Shown here: in pieces, positions 42,230-51,475 of the stretch
Position numbering within the stretch: position 1 is the stretch's first letter
Layout of the letters: each line of letters begins with the position of its first letter
Assembly (NCBI RefSeq): GCF_020071995.1
Contig: NZ_JABWTK010000011.1
Location: 32,403 to 96,402, forward strand
Direction of reading: 5' to 3'
DNA: 64,000 nt
DNA from: Planococcus chinensis
GTDB taxonomy: Bacteria; Bacillota; Bacilli; Bacillales_A; Planococcaceae
Notes under the pieces: model-generated
Told to the model about the DNA's origin: nothing
Databases searched by the model: none
What the model saw: the letters and a program-made list of their open reading frames with translations, nothing else
Program-made: the position numbers and the translations under genes

Positions 42230-44989
42230 TTAATCATCGGGCCGCTTTTGCATACGCACATAGAATAAGCCGGCGATCAAGGAAAGCAGTGATAACAACA
42301 GAGATTTGTAAAAATGAGGCGGCCGGTAAACGAGCGAAATTTTATTGAGGCCATTGTCGGAAGGGATTGCAAGAAACGCATAATTAGCTTCCAGCACCTC
42401 TACGTTCTTCCCGTTCACTGTCGCCGTCCAGCCGATTTCGTATGGAATCGGCATGGTCAGATAGGCGGCGTTTGCTGTATTCAAATATTCAGCATCGAGT
42501 CGGCTGTCATCCCAATGGACTTGCTGCACTGCCTGTTCTTTGGCAGCTTCTGCTTTCAGCACGTCATAAGGCTCTTCGAACACTTGGAGCTCAGTTAATT
42601 CGTAAGAGCCTTGCGGCATGCGGATCCGGATGGATTCATCAGCCGGGACGCGGATGGTCAAATCATCCACAAATGTTTTATAGACGGAGACATTCGCTTT
42701 TCTGGTCGTTTTATAAGAGTTCACGGTCAAAGGGAAAAACGCGTCCATCGCCAAATTCTCCAGATGGAAAGATACATACAAATCGCTTCCCGGTGCTGCT
42801 TTTTCGTTCAAGAGCAAGTTAAGGCCGCCAGTTTCACCCGCCACTTCGAGTACGTCGTTTTCGTATATCGCATTTTCACCTTGCAGCTCATAAGTTAATT
42901 TTTTCGGTGGAGGAGGAAGCGGCGACGAAATATCGGTGTCTTTTAAAACAACGCCCGTCAGCATGGCGTGTTCACGGCGCAATACGGGCTCATGTTCCAG
43001 TGCCTGTTCGCTATAGACGGCAGAAGCCGGCCGGATAAACGGCAACGAGTAGAGGTTTTCATAGGCAACCAAATGTTCCGATTCATGCTTCGCAATAAAA
43101 TTAGCCGGTACATTCGGATCTTCTTTCGGCAAAATGCTGTACCGTCCCTGGAGCAGACTGTGGAGGTTCGTCCGTTTGCCTAGTGTGGCGTAGCGGCTGA
43201 CACTTTCCCGCCCCATATCAATTTCCAAGTCAAGCAAATAAAAATGCAGCAATTGTTCATTTAGGATACTGGAATAGGCGCTTAACCCATGAAAATCAAG
43301 AGCAATGGGTGTATTATTGCGAACGCCTTCCATCCATTCAATACGAAAGAATGCGTCGGTTTCCTGCTGCTGATAAATGCTGTCGATCAGTCCCAGTACT
43401 TCAGGATCCTTGTAATCGGGACCAGTGATGAGTTCTTCTGAGACAAGCTGGGTTTCTCCCCGGATTACGAGTAGAACGTATTCAGATCCGTTGACGGAAA
43501 ACAGCAGAGTTAAGATTAGGAAGACCCCGGCGGCTTTTGCATAAGCCCTATTTTGGACCACTTTAGCGAACAGCAGGAAAGTGAAAAGGGCAATTCCTAT
43601 GACTCCGAGAAACAAAGGGAGTTGAATGGTTCTTCCTTGTTCCATTAAAGCTAAAAGAAATTGATAGCCGCTCGCAAGGAGGCCGAGCGCTAGAAGAAAA
43701 AAGACCACCGCCTGGCCGATTCTTGATTGTTTCTGCAGTGCCCAGACATAAGCAAAGAACAGGGCGAGCGCAGAACTGGTAACAAGTGCGATTAGACCAG
43801 GCTCTACACCGATTTCCGGATCGATAAAAGCCAGCACCCCATAACCGAGCAAAGAAAGGCCACCCGCAAATGCCAGATGCTTCCATGTGAGCCGGTGCAG
43901 AAAACTGAAGCCTGAAGCTACTGCGCCACCTGCCGCAAATGCCATAAAATACTCCCAGCGGTACTGCGGCGCCGAAAAACCGTTAAACATGCTGGCTGCT
44001 TTCGGGCTGTAATGGAGCAATATTGAAAACAGCACCAGAACAGCAAAAAAGCGGAATTTACGCTCGCGGTATAGCGGAAACGCAAACGCAAACAGCACAA
44101 ACACTGCCGGCAGCACCACAAATGAACTGGTGAATAAAATATTGTCGATAAAGCCGAACCAATTGATTTCATGGGCATAAGGAGGACGGTGATTATTCAA
44201 ATACGCATAAACTGCCGGAATAAATGAGACGGCGCTGATGCCGGCGCCAATGGCACCGGTGATAAGGAACTTAGCTGCAGCTGTTCCTTTTGGCGTTTCA
44301 TTTTCTTCAAGCGGCAGAAACAGGCGGAACAGAATGTAAATGCTGATTAAGAGAAAGTTGACGTAAGCGAAATAAAAATTATCAATCATCGATACAACAA
44401 CAGCCGCCATGAACCAGCCCCCGCGTTTTTCCCGCAATATTTTTTCCACTCCGAATATGAGGAGCAGCAGCCATAAATAAGCATCCGCAAAAAACTCCCA
44501 GTAGGTAGCGTGACGGAAATAGATATTGGAAAAAGCGTATACACAAGCACCTAAAAAAGCTGGGAACGGCCGGAATTTCATATACCGGAATAGGGCTGTT
44601 GCCGAAAACAAAACCACAGCCAGGCGAAATATATTGATGATGACCGCCGCATGCGCCCAAAACAGAATGTCCGGTTCACCGACAATGCCGGCTGTTTCAA
44701 GAAGGAAAACAACAGCGACCGTCAAAAGGAAAACAAGGGAATTGGAAAAATAATATGCAAGCCCGCTGTATGTGTCGCCCCCTAAGCCAAAAAGGGAAGA
44801 ATAGAAAAATTCTCCGGACGTATATTGCTCATACAGAAGCATTTTAAATGGCAGCATTTGGGAGAGACCATCATTCGGCCCCGCCATAAACCGGTTATTG
44901 GCCAATTCGCGGAGGAAAACGCCATGGGCACATGCGCTCAAAAACAAGCAAAAGACAGCGAATAGGAAAGAGGAAGGCAATTTCCGCAT
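42230..44989 (-). CDS. yfhO: YfhO family multi-spanning membrane protein (GT-C-like)
   Basis: A 919-residue membrane protein with roughly a dozen hydrophobic segments across the first 510 residues and one near the C-terminus (about 890-908, SLLLSLLSLIAGLFYV). A large extracellular domain lies in between. Near the N-terminus it has PNDGLSQMLPFKMLLYEQ and GLGGDTYSGLAYYFSNSL, the acidic first-loop pattern of the YfhO family. YfhO proteins are GT-C-type glycosyltransferases; with CsbB-like partners they add sugars to teichoic acids. No csbB-like gene is adjacent here. The start follows GCAGGTG. Confidence 0.8.
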   Translation of the reverse strand: MRKLPSSFLFAVFCLFLSACAHGVFLRELANNRFMAGPNDGLSQMLPFKMLLYEQYTSGEFFYSSLFGLGGDTYSGLAYYFSNSLVFLLTVAVVFLLETAGIVGEPDILFWAHAAVIINIFRLAVVLFSATALFRYMKFRPFPAFLGACVYAFSNIYFRHATYWEFFADAYLWLLLLIFGVEKILREKRGGWFMAAVVVSMIDNFYFAYVNFLLISIYILFRLFLPLEENETPKGTAAAKFLITGAIGAGISAVSFIPAVYAYLNNHRPPYAHEINWFGFIDNILFTSSFVVLPAVFVLFAFAFPLYRERKFRFFAVLVLFSILLHYSPKAASMFNGFSAPQYRWEYFMAFAAGGAVASGFSFLHRLTWKHLAFAGGLSLLGYGVLAFIDPEIGVEPGLIALVTSSALALFFAYVWALQKQSRIGQAVVFFLLALGLLASGYQFLLALMEQGRTIQLPLFLGVIGIALFTFLLFAKVVQNRAYAKAAGVFLILTLLFSVNGSEYVLLVIRGETQLVSEELITGPDYKDPEVLGLIDSIYQQQETDAFFRIEWMEGVRNNTPIALDFHGLSAYSSILNEQLLHFYLLDLEIDMGRESVSRYATLGKRTNLHSLLQGRYSILPKEDPNVPANFIAKHESEHLVAYENLYSLPFIRPASAVYSEQALEHEPVLRREHAMLTGVVLKDTDISSPLPPPPKKLTYELQGENAIYENDVLEVAGETGGLNLLLNEKAAPGSDLYVSFHLENLAMDAFFPLTVNSYKTTRKANVSVYKTFVDDLTIRVPADESIRIRMPQGSYELTELQVFEEPYDVLKAEAAKEQAVQQVHWDDSRLDAEYLNTANAAYLTMPIPYEIGWTATVNGKNVEVLEANYAFLAIPSDNGLNKISLVYRPPHFYKSLLLSLLSLIAGLFYVRMQKRPDD

Positions 44990-45111
44990 AAGTCACCTGC
45001 TTTTATTTTGATAAAAATGTAATAACTCGAATATTCAGATATTTTATATTGCGTATCGTATCATGAAATTAGAACTTTTCACATCTTTTTATACAAGTCC
45101 GGCACCAGCAG

Positions 45112-45153
45112 GCAATAAAAAAACCGCCTCTTGCAGAAGCGCTAAGAAGCGGT
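45112..45153 (-). terminator. Rho-independent terminator of the CotF-like pair
   Basis: ACCGCCTCTT (45123-45132) pairs with AAGAAGCGGT (45144-45153) with one mismatch, and a run of seven Ts follows on the minus strand. Confidence 0.75.
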
Positions 45154-45170
45154 CTTTCCTCGTATAGAAG

Positions 45171-45512
45171 TTATTTTTTCTTAGCCAATTCAAGCGCAAT
45201 ATCGGCTTTTTTCAAGTCATGCTGAACTTGTTCATCTACATCATACGCATGGTACATTTCGTTTTTGATCATGTATTGTGCAATTTTGTCGTGTGTATCA
45301 ATCGCAATGTCCAGCTCTCGGCGCAATATTTTCTTCACTTGAGGAGTTGCTGTTTCCGTAATGGCAACTGCCAGATTGCGTACGGCAGCTTTTGCCGTGA
45401 CAAGAAAATCAGTGGCAATTGCTAAATCATCCAGCATAGAACCGGGAATTGCCAAATTCTCTTTATTGATTGCTTGGGTTTCAGTTTTTTTCTGTTCATC
45501 TTGTTTAGCCAT
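45171..45512 (-). CDS. CotF-like spore-coat family protein
   Basis: A 113-residue helical protein with NLAIPGSMLDDLAIATDFLVTAKAAVRNLA and LRRELDIAIDTHDKIAQYMIKNEMYHAYD, the ferritin-like two-helix pattern of the coat protein F family. The MYHAYD box is characteristic. In Bacillus such proteins are often coat components, but many family members occur in cells that do not sporulate. It is co-directional with a second short member 22 bp upstream. ATG after GGAAAGGAAGG. Confidence 0.75.
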   Translation of the reverse strand: MAKQDEQKKTETQAINKENLAIPGSMLDDLAIATDFLVTAKAAVRNLAVAITETATPQVKKILRRELDIAIDTHDKIAQYMIKNEMYHAYDVDEQVQHDLKKADIALELAKKK

Positions 45513-45534
45513 ATTATCCTTCCTTTCCAGTCAA

Positions 45535-45735
45535 TTATTTTGTAGAATCTTCGAGTATTTTACGTAAGTCCTTGATGGCTTTTGTAGAAAGTTCAATGTC
45601 TTCTTCAAGAATTTCTTTTAATTTCTTGTCCTCAACCAAGCCGCTGAATACTTTGCTTTTCGCAACACAGGCGGTTTTAAATGTCAGTATTTCATGGACT
45701 TCAAGCAGTTCGTGTGCAGCAAGTTCTTTTGCCAT
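45535..45735 (-). CDS. Short CotF-like protein (partner of the next gene)
   Basis: A 66-residue, all-helical protein: LAAHELLEVHEILTFKTACVAKSK followed by a charged second helix pair. In Bacillus, short proteins like this (YraD/YraG type) are encoded next to a longer coat-F protein. It has one Cys in the first helix region. ATG after CTGGAGGGA. The two genes form a two-gene operon. Confidence 0.7.
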   Translation of the reverse strand: MAKELAAHELLEVHEILTFKTACVAKSKVFSGLVEDKKLKEILEEDIELSTKAIKDLRKILEDSTK

Positions 45736-45943
45736 TGAGAATCCCTCCAGGTTAGTTAATAATTGTAAAAATTCAACACTAATTGAGTTTTACCCGCTCT
45801 TTTTCTTTTAAATCCTGCTTTAGAATTTTTTAATAAAAATATTAATGAATGAATTTTCTAAAAAGAACAACTTTATAATAGACATCTGGGATACTGTCGT
45901 GGTTTATTTAAAGAGAATCTTTCTGAAAAGGAGCTACATAGCG

Positions 45944-47176
45944 ATGAAAATTACTGAAACGACTTTTCCGATTACTGAAGTACGTGACCAATTCCCGGCT
46001 TTGAAAAGAACCTATCATGGAAAACCAGCTGCTTATTTTGACGGTCCGGGAGGCTCGCAGGTTGTAAAATCATCCATTCAGGCAATTGCCGCCTATATGG
46101 AAAACGGCGGAGCTAATTTGCACGGTTGCTTCCCGTCAAGCTGGGAAACCGAGGAAATTATTGCCGAAGCGAAAAAAGCAGTAGGGGATTTCTTGGGTGT
46201 TCAAGTAAATGAAGTGGCTTTTGGCGCCAATATGACAACGCTTACGATTGCCATCGCTAATGCGCTTGGCAAGCAATTCGATGCAGGGGACGAAATTGTG
46301 GTGACCGAGATGGATCACCGCGCAAATGTCGATCCGTGGCTGTTGATGGCTAAAGACCGCGGTTTGACTGTGCGCTGGATCCGAGTAGATACGGGCAGCT
46401 TGACGCTCGATTTATCGGATTTGAACGAAGTGATCAATGATAAAACCAAGTTGGTGGCCGTCGGGCTTGCTTCCAATGCAGTAGGAACAATCGTTGATTT
46501 GGAACCGATTGCGAAGCGGGCAAAAGAAGTGGGCGCACTGTTGGCTGCCGATGCCGTCCATGCCGCACCGCATATCTTAATAGACCGCGACCGTATGGGC
46601 ATTGATATCCTGCTTTGCTCAGCTTATAAATTTTTCGGCCCGCATATTGGCATTGCGGCGATTAAGGAATATATTTTCAAGGAACTGGAGCCGTATAAAT
46701 TGGTGCCGGCGCCAAGCTATTACCCGGATAAATTGGAAACTGGCACACAAAACCACGAAGGCATTGCCGGCATTCGGCCGGCGATAGAATTTTTCGAGAG
46801 TTTTGGAGAAGGGGAAACGCGCAGACAACGAATTGAATCGGGGCTTGAAAAAATTGAAGTATATGAAAACAGCTTGGCGTCCCGTCTGCGGGAAGGATTG
46901 GCAGCAATCGAAGGAGTTACATTGTTCGAAGCGGGCCCGAATGTCCCAAAAACACCAACCATCGCTTTTCAAGTGAACGGAATTGAGCCGGAAGAAGTGT
47001 GCAAAATCATGGCTGAGAAGCACAGTATTTTTATCGCTTCCGGACATTTCTATGCATCGACACTTGCCGACCGGCTGGATATCAACAAGAGCGGAGGCTG
47101 GATCCGCGCGGGACTGGCGCCGTATAATACCTTTGAAGAAGTGGAACGCTTTATCAAAGCAGTGTCGGCACTTTAG
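45944..47176 (+). CDS. Class V aminotransferase, cysteine-desulfurase-like
   Basis: A 410-residue PLP enzyme of aminotransferase class V. Landmarks are ANLHGCFPSSWET, TEMDHRANVDPW, ADAVHAAPH (PLP-binding Asp and the substrate His) and the Schiff-base lysine K229 in SAYKFFGPHIG. SufS/NifS desulfurases carry an active-site Cys in a loop near the C-terminus. Here the equivalent region reads IASGHFYASTLADRL without Cys, as in the VC1184-type subgroup, so true desulfurase activity is doubtful. ATG at 45944 after AAAAGGAG; the upstream in-frame ATG at 45845 has no site. Confidence 0.85.
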   Translation: MKITETTFPITEVRDQFPALKRTYHGKPAAYFDGPGGSQVVKSSIQAIAAYMENGGANLHGCFPSSWETEEIIAEAKKAVGDFLGVQVNEVAFGANMTTLTIAIANALGKQFDAGDEIVVTEMDHRANVDPWLLMAKDRGLTVRWIRVDTGSLTLDLSDLNEVINDKTKLVAVGLASNAVGTIVDLEPIAKRAKEVGALLAADAVHAAPHILIDRDRMGIDILLCSAYKFFGPHIGIAAIKEYIFKELEPYKLVPAPSYYPDKLETGTQNHEGIAGIRPAIEFFESFGEGETRRQRIESGLEKIEVYENSLASRLREGLAAIEGVTLFEAGPNVPKTPTIAFQVNGIEPEEVCKIMAEKHSIFIASGHFYASTLADRLDINKSGGWIRAGLAPYNTFEEVERFIKAVSAL

Positions 47177-47312
47177 GGTTAATCGAATCAAAATAGAGGT
47201 AAAAAGACAAAGTGTCCAATACGTGATACAATACATGGATAAGCTTTTCTGCTAATGGAAGAGACCATTTCATTTTCCAAAAAGGAAAATGATCAAAAGG
47301 AGAATGAATTTT

Positions 47313-47765
47313 TTGAGTCAACAATTTAACACAACTTTACCGCCGAATTACGACGAATTGAAAAAGGCTGTAAACCGGACAGCAAACTGGAAAGAACGTT
47401 TGGCTGCGGTTGAAGAGCTGAGCAAATGGAAGCACAAACAGACCATTGACATGTTGACGCACCGCATGGAAAACGATCCGGTCTACAAAGTGCAGCTTGC
47501 TGCGTTTGATGCGTTGCAGGACTTTGGTTTAGAAGTGGATATGCCCACGCGTAAAAAGTTTGATTTGATCAAAGACGCTTCGAAAACGCTCGTGCGCATC
47601 AAGAAAAGTTTGCCGCATGACCACAAATTCGAAGATTTCAAAGTGAAATTGCAGAAAATGCGTGTAGACATCTACGACACATACAAAGGCGATAAAGGCG
47701 AAGACTTCGATCAGTGGCTTGAAGACCAGTGGAAGTCCATCCCAGGCCGCCAAGCAAGAAAATAA
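47313..47765 (+). CDS. HEAT-repeat domain protein
   Basis: A 150-residue helical protein. NWKERLAAVEELSKWKHKQTID and YKVQLAAFDALQDFG form two HEAT-like repeats, which usually bind other proteins; a basic, charged C-terminal half follows. TTG start, about 9 nt after AAAGGAGA; earlier ATGs at 47289 and 47304 are in frame but badly placed relative to that site. Single gene followed by a strong terminator. Confidence 0.75.
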   Translation: MSQQFNTTLPPNYDELKKAVNRTANWKERLAAVEELSKWKHKQTIDMLTHRMENDPVYKVQLAAFDALQDFGLEVDMPTRKKFDLIKDASKTLVRIKKSLPHDHKFEDFKVKLQKMRVDIYDTYKGDKGEDFDQWLEDQWKSIPGRQARK

Positions 47766-47768
47766 AAC

Positions 47769-47815
47769 AAAAGCCGTTTCATCAGTTGAAAAACTGATGA
47801 AACGGCTTTTTTATT
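47769..47815. terminator. Strong bidirectional terminator
   Basis: A perfect 19-bp stem, 47769-47787 with 47792-47810, has a GAAA loop and T runs on both sides. It separates two convergent genes. Confidence 0.9.
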
Positions 47816-47820
47816 TTGCC

Positions 47821-48945
47821 TTAATTGACGACTTCCCCATCAATAAACACCTTTTCCGGTATGCTGCGGAGATCAAACGGATTGCCGCTCCAAATCACCA
47901 AATCAGCATCTTTGCCCGGTTCGATGGATCCGACACGGTCTTCAACGCCCAGATGCTTAGCTGCATCCAGCGTAATGGCCGTCAATGCTTGCTGCTCGGT
48001 GATGCCATTTCGGATGGCGTGAATTGCACTGGTTACCAAATAGTCGATCCCAACTACTGGATGGTCGGTCGTTAAAGAACAAGGCACACCAGCATCGAGA
48101 AGAACTTTAATGGTTGTCCAGTCCTTGTCTTTCAGTTCGACCTTGGAGCGGGTTGATAAAGTCGGTCCAACAGAAACCCGCACATCATGCTTTGCGATAA
48201 ATTCTGCAATATGCTGGCCTTCTGTGCAATGCTCAATGGTCACATCGATATCGAATTCACGCTTCAGACGGAGAACAGTCAGGATATCATCCGCGCGGTG
48301 CGCATGTACCCGAAGCGGAACTTCTTTATTAAGCACTTTTGCTAAATTTTCGAGGCCGAGTTTCCGTTCCTTTTGGCCGCTATTTATGTAATTTTGCGCT
48401 TCAATTAATTTTTCGCGCAATAGGGCAGCCACTCCCATGCGTGTTACGGGCATGCGGCCTTTTTCTCCATGATATTTTTTGGGATTTTCCCCAGTTGCAG
48501 CTTTCATGCCGGAAGGAGATTTGATGACCATTTCGTCAACAATCGTTCCAACGGTTTTTAATACCACCATCTCGCCGCCAATTACATTTGCACTGCCTGG
48601 CATGACTTGAACAGTGGTCACGCCCGCTTTTCTGGCATCTCCGAAGCCGGGTTCCATTGGATTAATGCCATCGATGGCACGGACTTGAGGTGTGACGGCA
48701 TCGCTGGTTTCATTAAAATCGTGCCCTTCTTTTCCAACGCCTTCTTCTGAAATTCCCAAATGCGTATGTACATCAATCAATCCCGGAGTTACGATTTTGC
48801 CTTTAGCATCAATTACTTGATAGCTTTTATCCAATTCTTCCTGAGCTGTTACCGATTCGATTTTCCCGTCTTGCACAAGAATCATATGATTTTCAATCAC
48901 TTCGCCTTTGCCATTAAAGATTGTTGCATTTGTAATCGCTATCAT
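47821..48945 (-). CDS. Amidohydrolase, imidazolonepropionase-like
   Basis: A 374-residue metal-dependent amidohydrolase. Metal-binding motifs are DVHTHLG, then HAHRADD, EHCTEG and TTDHPVVG. It starts with the small N-terminal beta domain (ITNATIFNGKGEVI) and ends with the matching EPGKDADLVIW segment. Relatives hydrolyse cyclic amides or dipeptides (for example isoaspartyl or prolyl dipeptides). Its position next to the Lrp regulator and the peptide-uptake operon hints at amino acid or peptide breakdown. ATG after ATGGAGG. Divergent from the regulator gene. Confidence 0.8.
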   Translation of the reverse strand: MIAITNATIFNGKGEVIENHMILVQDGKIESVTAQEELDKSYQVIDAKGKIVTPGLIDVHTHLGISEEGVGKEGHDFNETSDAVTPQVRAIDGINPMEPGFGDARKAGVTTVQVMPGSANVIGGEMVVLKTVGTIVDEMVIKSPSGMKAATGENPKKYHGEKGRMPVTRMGVAALLREKLIEAQNYINSGQKERKLGLENLAKVLNKEVPLRVHAHRADDILTVLRLKREFDIDVTIEHCTEGQHIAEFIAKHDVRVSVGPTLSTRSKVELKDKDWTTIKVLLDAGVPCSLTTDHPVVGIDYLVTSAIHAIRNGITEQQALTAITLDAAKHLGVEDRVGSIEPGKDADLVIWSGNPFDLRSIPEKVFIDGEVVN

Positions 48946-49126
48946 TAAAAAACCTCCATAATTTATAAAAAAAAGGATTGCTTTATAAATATTCCTAATA
49001 TAAACTAGGCAATAATATTCCTTTTTTAGATAATAAAATATTTTGTGAATATTGTAAAGGAGTAGAAAAGTTTAGAATTATTCCTCTTTCCGGTAATTTA
49101 GAATTGAGGAAGAAAGAAGGTGTTTT

Positions 49127-49576
49127 GTGATATACGAATTGGATGAACTGGATCATGGCATCATTAAATGCCTCGCAGAAGACGGCCGAATCTCTTTTAC
49201 GGATCTTTCAAAGACGCTCAATGTAACAGAAAAAACCATACGCCTCCGTTATAAAAACTTGATTGACAAAGACATTTTGGGTGTTCATGGAATTGTAAAT
49301 CCGATTGCGGTTGGTTTAAAAGCAGGAGCTATCATACAAATAAAAGTTAAGCCAAAATCGATTGCAGCTGTTATCGAAGAACTTAAACAGATCAAGCCGA
49401 TCCGGTATATTACAGTAACTTCGGGTGAATATCCGTTGCTTGTTCAAATTACGGTCAAGAATCAGGAAAAGATAACAGAAGTCATTTATGCAATCAATGA
49501 AATTGCAGCTGTAACGGATCTTAATACGATTATTCAGTTGGACGTACATAAGAATACATTTGAGTATATTCGTTAA
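49127..49576 (+). CDS. Lrp/AsnC family transcriptional regulator
   Basis: A 149-residue regulator: N-terminal winged helix-turn-helix (LDHGIIKCLAEDGRISFTDLSKTLNVTEKTIRLR, about residues 8-42) and a C-terminal RAM ligand-binding domain (ITVTSGEYPLLVQITV and the closing strand). Lrp proteins sense amino acids. It is encoded just before dppA and divergently from the amidohydrolase, so it probably controls both. GTG start after AGAAGGTG. Confidence 0.8.
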   Translation: MIYELDELDHGIIKCLAEDGRISFTDLSKTLNVTEKTIRLRYKNLIDKDILGVHGIVNPIAVGLKAGAIIQIKVKPKSIAAVIEELKQIKPIRYITVTSGEYPLLVQITVKNQEKITEVIYAINEIAAVTDLNTIIQLDVHKNTFEYIR

Positions 49577-49659
49577 TTTTTTTCGGTAAAATAGTCGGAA
49601 TGTTGCGCCTAAAAGGTGTTTCAATAATTAGTTGTCTAACAGACAGGGGGAAATTTATA

Positions 49660-50508
49660 ATGAAATTTTTTATCTCAGCGGACATGGAAGGAATTTCAGG
49701 TGTCGCGACCAACCAACAGCTAAAAACACCTTCTGAATATCAGCGTTTCCGCAAGCTGATGACAGCAGATGTTAATGCAGCCATTGAAGGGGCTTTCAAT
49801 GGGGGAGCGAAAGAAATCGTGGTGGCAGATGGCCATGGCAATATGTCGAACATCATTATTGAAGAACTGGACAAGCGGGCACGGTTAGTATCAGGAAGCA
49901 ACCGTGTGATGTGCCAGCTTGAAGGCTTGGATGATTCGTTTGACGGCATTTTGTTCGTCGGCCATCATGGCCGGGAAGGCGGATCGGAACGAGCGGTCAT
50001 TAGCCATACGCTGGCTGGAATTTGCGTCAATGAGATGAAAATCAACGGCCGCATCGTTGGAGAAACAGAAATGAATACGTATGTAGCAGGGGCTTTCGGT
50101 GTGCCGCCGCTCTTTATCAGCGGAGACGATGCATATGTTCAAGAAGTACAAGAGACATTGCCGAGTGTGGAGGCGGCGGTGACGAAACGTGCAGTAGACC
50201 GGTTTGCAGCAGAATTGCTTCATCCCGAACTGGCGCAGGACATCATTCGCGAAAAAGCAGAAACGGCTGTCAAAAATGCAGCGGATCAAAAACCAGTAGT
50301 CTTGGAAGGTCCTGTCACGTTTGAGATTCAGTTTAAAGGTTCACAGCAAGCCATGATGACAACGACCATACCAAGCGTCGAGTTGACCGGACCGAAAAGC
50401 ATCCGCTTTACATGCGATGACATGGTGACAGCTTATAAACATATGTGGGGCTGCGTCATTATCGCCATAACAGCAACGAACGGGGTTTTAGGCAGCGTCA
50501 ATGCATAA
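49660..50508 (+). CDS. dppA: D-aminopeptidase DppA (peptidase M55)
   Basis: A 282-residue zinc peptidase related to B. subtilis DppA, which removes D-amino acids (such as D-Ala) from cell-wall-derived peptides. Conserved segments are ISADMEGISGV (metal-binding Asp and Glu), VVADGHGNMSN, GHHGREGG and VISHTLAG, with GEMNxY-type GETEMNTYVAG. ATG at 49660 after CAGGGGG. First gene of the dpp operon; the permease follows after 37 bp. Confidence 0.85.
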   Translation: MKFFISADMEGISGVATNQQLKTPSEYQRFRKLMTADVNAAIEGAFNGGAKEIVVADGHGNMSNIIIEELDKRARLVSGSNRVMCQLEGLDDSFDGILFVGHHGREGGSERAVISHTLAGICVNEMKINGRIVGETEMNTYVAGAFGVPPLFISGDDAYVQEVQETLPSVEAAVTKRAVDRFAAELLHPELAQDIIREKAETAVKNAADQKPVVLEGPVTFEIQFKGSQQAMMTTTIPSVELTGPKSIRFTCDDMVTAYKHMWGCVIIAITATNGVLGSVNA

Positions 50509-50545
50509 AGAATTTCAATAATTTGAACGGTGGTGTAAACAAGTC

Positions 50546-51472
50546 ATGTACATTGTTAAACGATTTCTAACGATGCTGGTAACGATTTGGGTTATTGCTT
50601 CGTTGACTTTTTTAATCATGAAAATGATTCCAGGAGATCCGTTTGCTTCAGATGCGGATGTCCTGCCTGAAGAAGTCGTCGAAAATATGAGGGCCAAATA
50701 CAATTTAGATGAACCGATTCCAATCCAATACGCCATGTACATAGGCGATTTGCTTCGGTTCGATTTAGGGCCTTCCATTCAATCGGAAACGAGAACGGTC
50801 AATGACATATTGGCCGCAGGGTTCCCTGCTTCTGCAACACTTGGAATTCAGGCAATACTTGTTGCTTTGTTTTTCGGACTTTTGCTCGGAATTATCGCAG
50901 CATTGAACCACAACAAACTTCTCGACTATGCAGCAATGATTTTTGCGATAGTCGGAATCTCGGTTCCAAGCTTTATCCTGGCACCTTTGCTCATTAATTT
51001 CTTTGCGGTGAAGTGGGGCATTCTTCCGGTTGCCTCTTGGGGAACGTTCCAGCATTCAGTCCTGCCGACCATTGCGCTGGCAGTTACACCGCTTGCCGTA
51101 GTAGCACGTTTTATGCGCTCCAGCATGCTGGAAGTCATGAATCAGAACTACATTAAAACAGCCGATGCCAAAGGCCTATCATCTTTCAAAATTGTTTTGA
51201 GCCATGGCATCCGGAATGCTATTCTGCCGGTCGTATCCTTTATTGGGCCTTTGTTTGTTTCACTGATCACGGGTACGTTCGTCATTGAAAAGATCTTTGC
51301 AGTTCCAGGGATCGGGAAATACTTTGTAGACAGTATTTTCAATCGGGACTATCCGGTTATCATGGGGACTACCGTATTCTTTAGTGCAATATTAGTTGTC
51401 ACTTTATTCTTGATTGATATTTCGTACCGATTTATTGATCCTCGAATCAAGTTGAACAGTAAGGGGGATTAA
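50546..51472 (+). CDS. dppB: Dipeptide/oligopeptide ABC transporter permease, DppB type
   Basis: A 308-residue permease with six membrane segments. It shows the usual start (FLTMLVTIWVIASLTFLIMKMIPGDPF), the EAA-type loop in YIKTADAKGLSSFKIVLSHGIRNA, and the C-terminal GIGKYFVDSIFNRDYPVIMG. It pairs with the next gene product in the membrane. The ribosome site (ACGGTGG) is weak, so translation may depend on coupling to dppA. Confidence 0.85.
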   Translation: MYIVKRFLTMLVTIWVIASLTFLIMKMIPGDPFASDADVLPEEVVENMRAKYNLDEPIPIQYAMYIGDLLRFDLGPSIQSETRTVNDILAAGFPASATLGIQAILVALFFGLLLGIIAALNHNKLLDYAAMIFAIVGISVPSFILAPLLINFFAVKWGILPVASWGTFQHSVLPTIALAVTPLAVVARFMRSSMLEVMNQNYIKTADAKGLSSFKIVLSHGIRNAILPVVSFIGPLFVSLITGTFVIEKIFAVPGIGKYFVDSIFNRDYPVIMGTTVFFSAILVVTLFLIDISYRFIDPRIKLNSKGD

Positions 51473-51475
51473 CCG

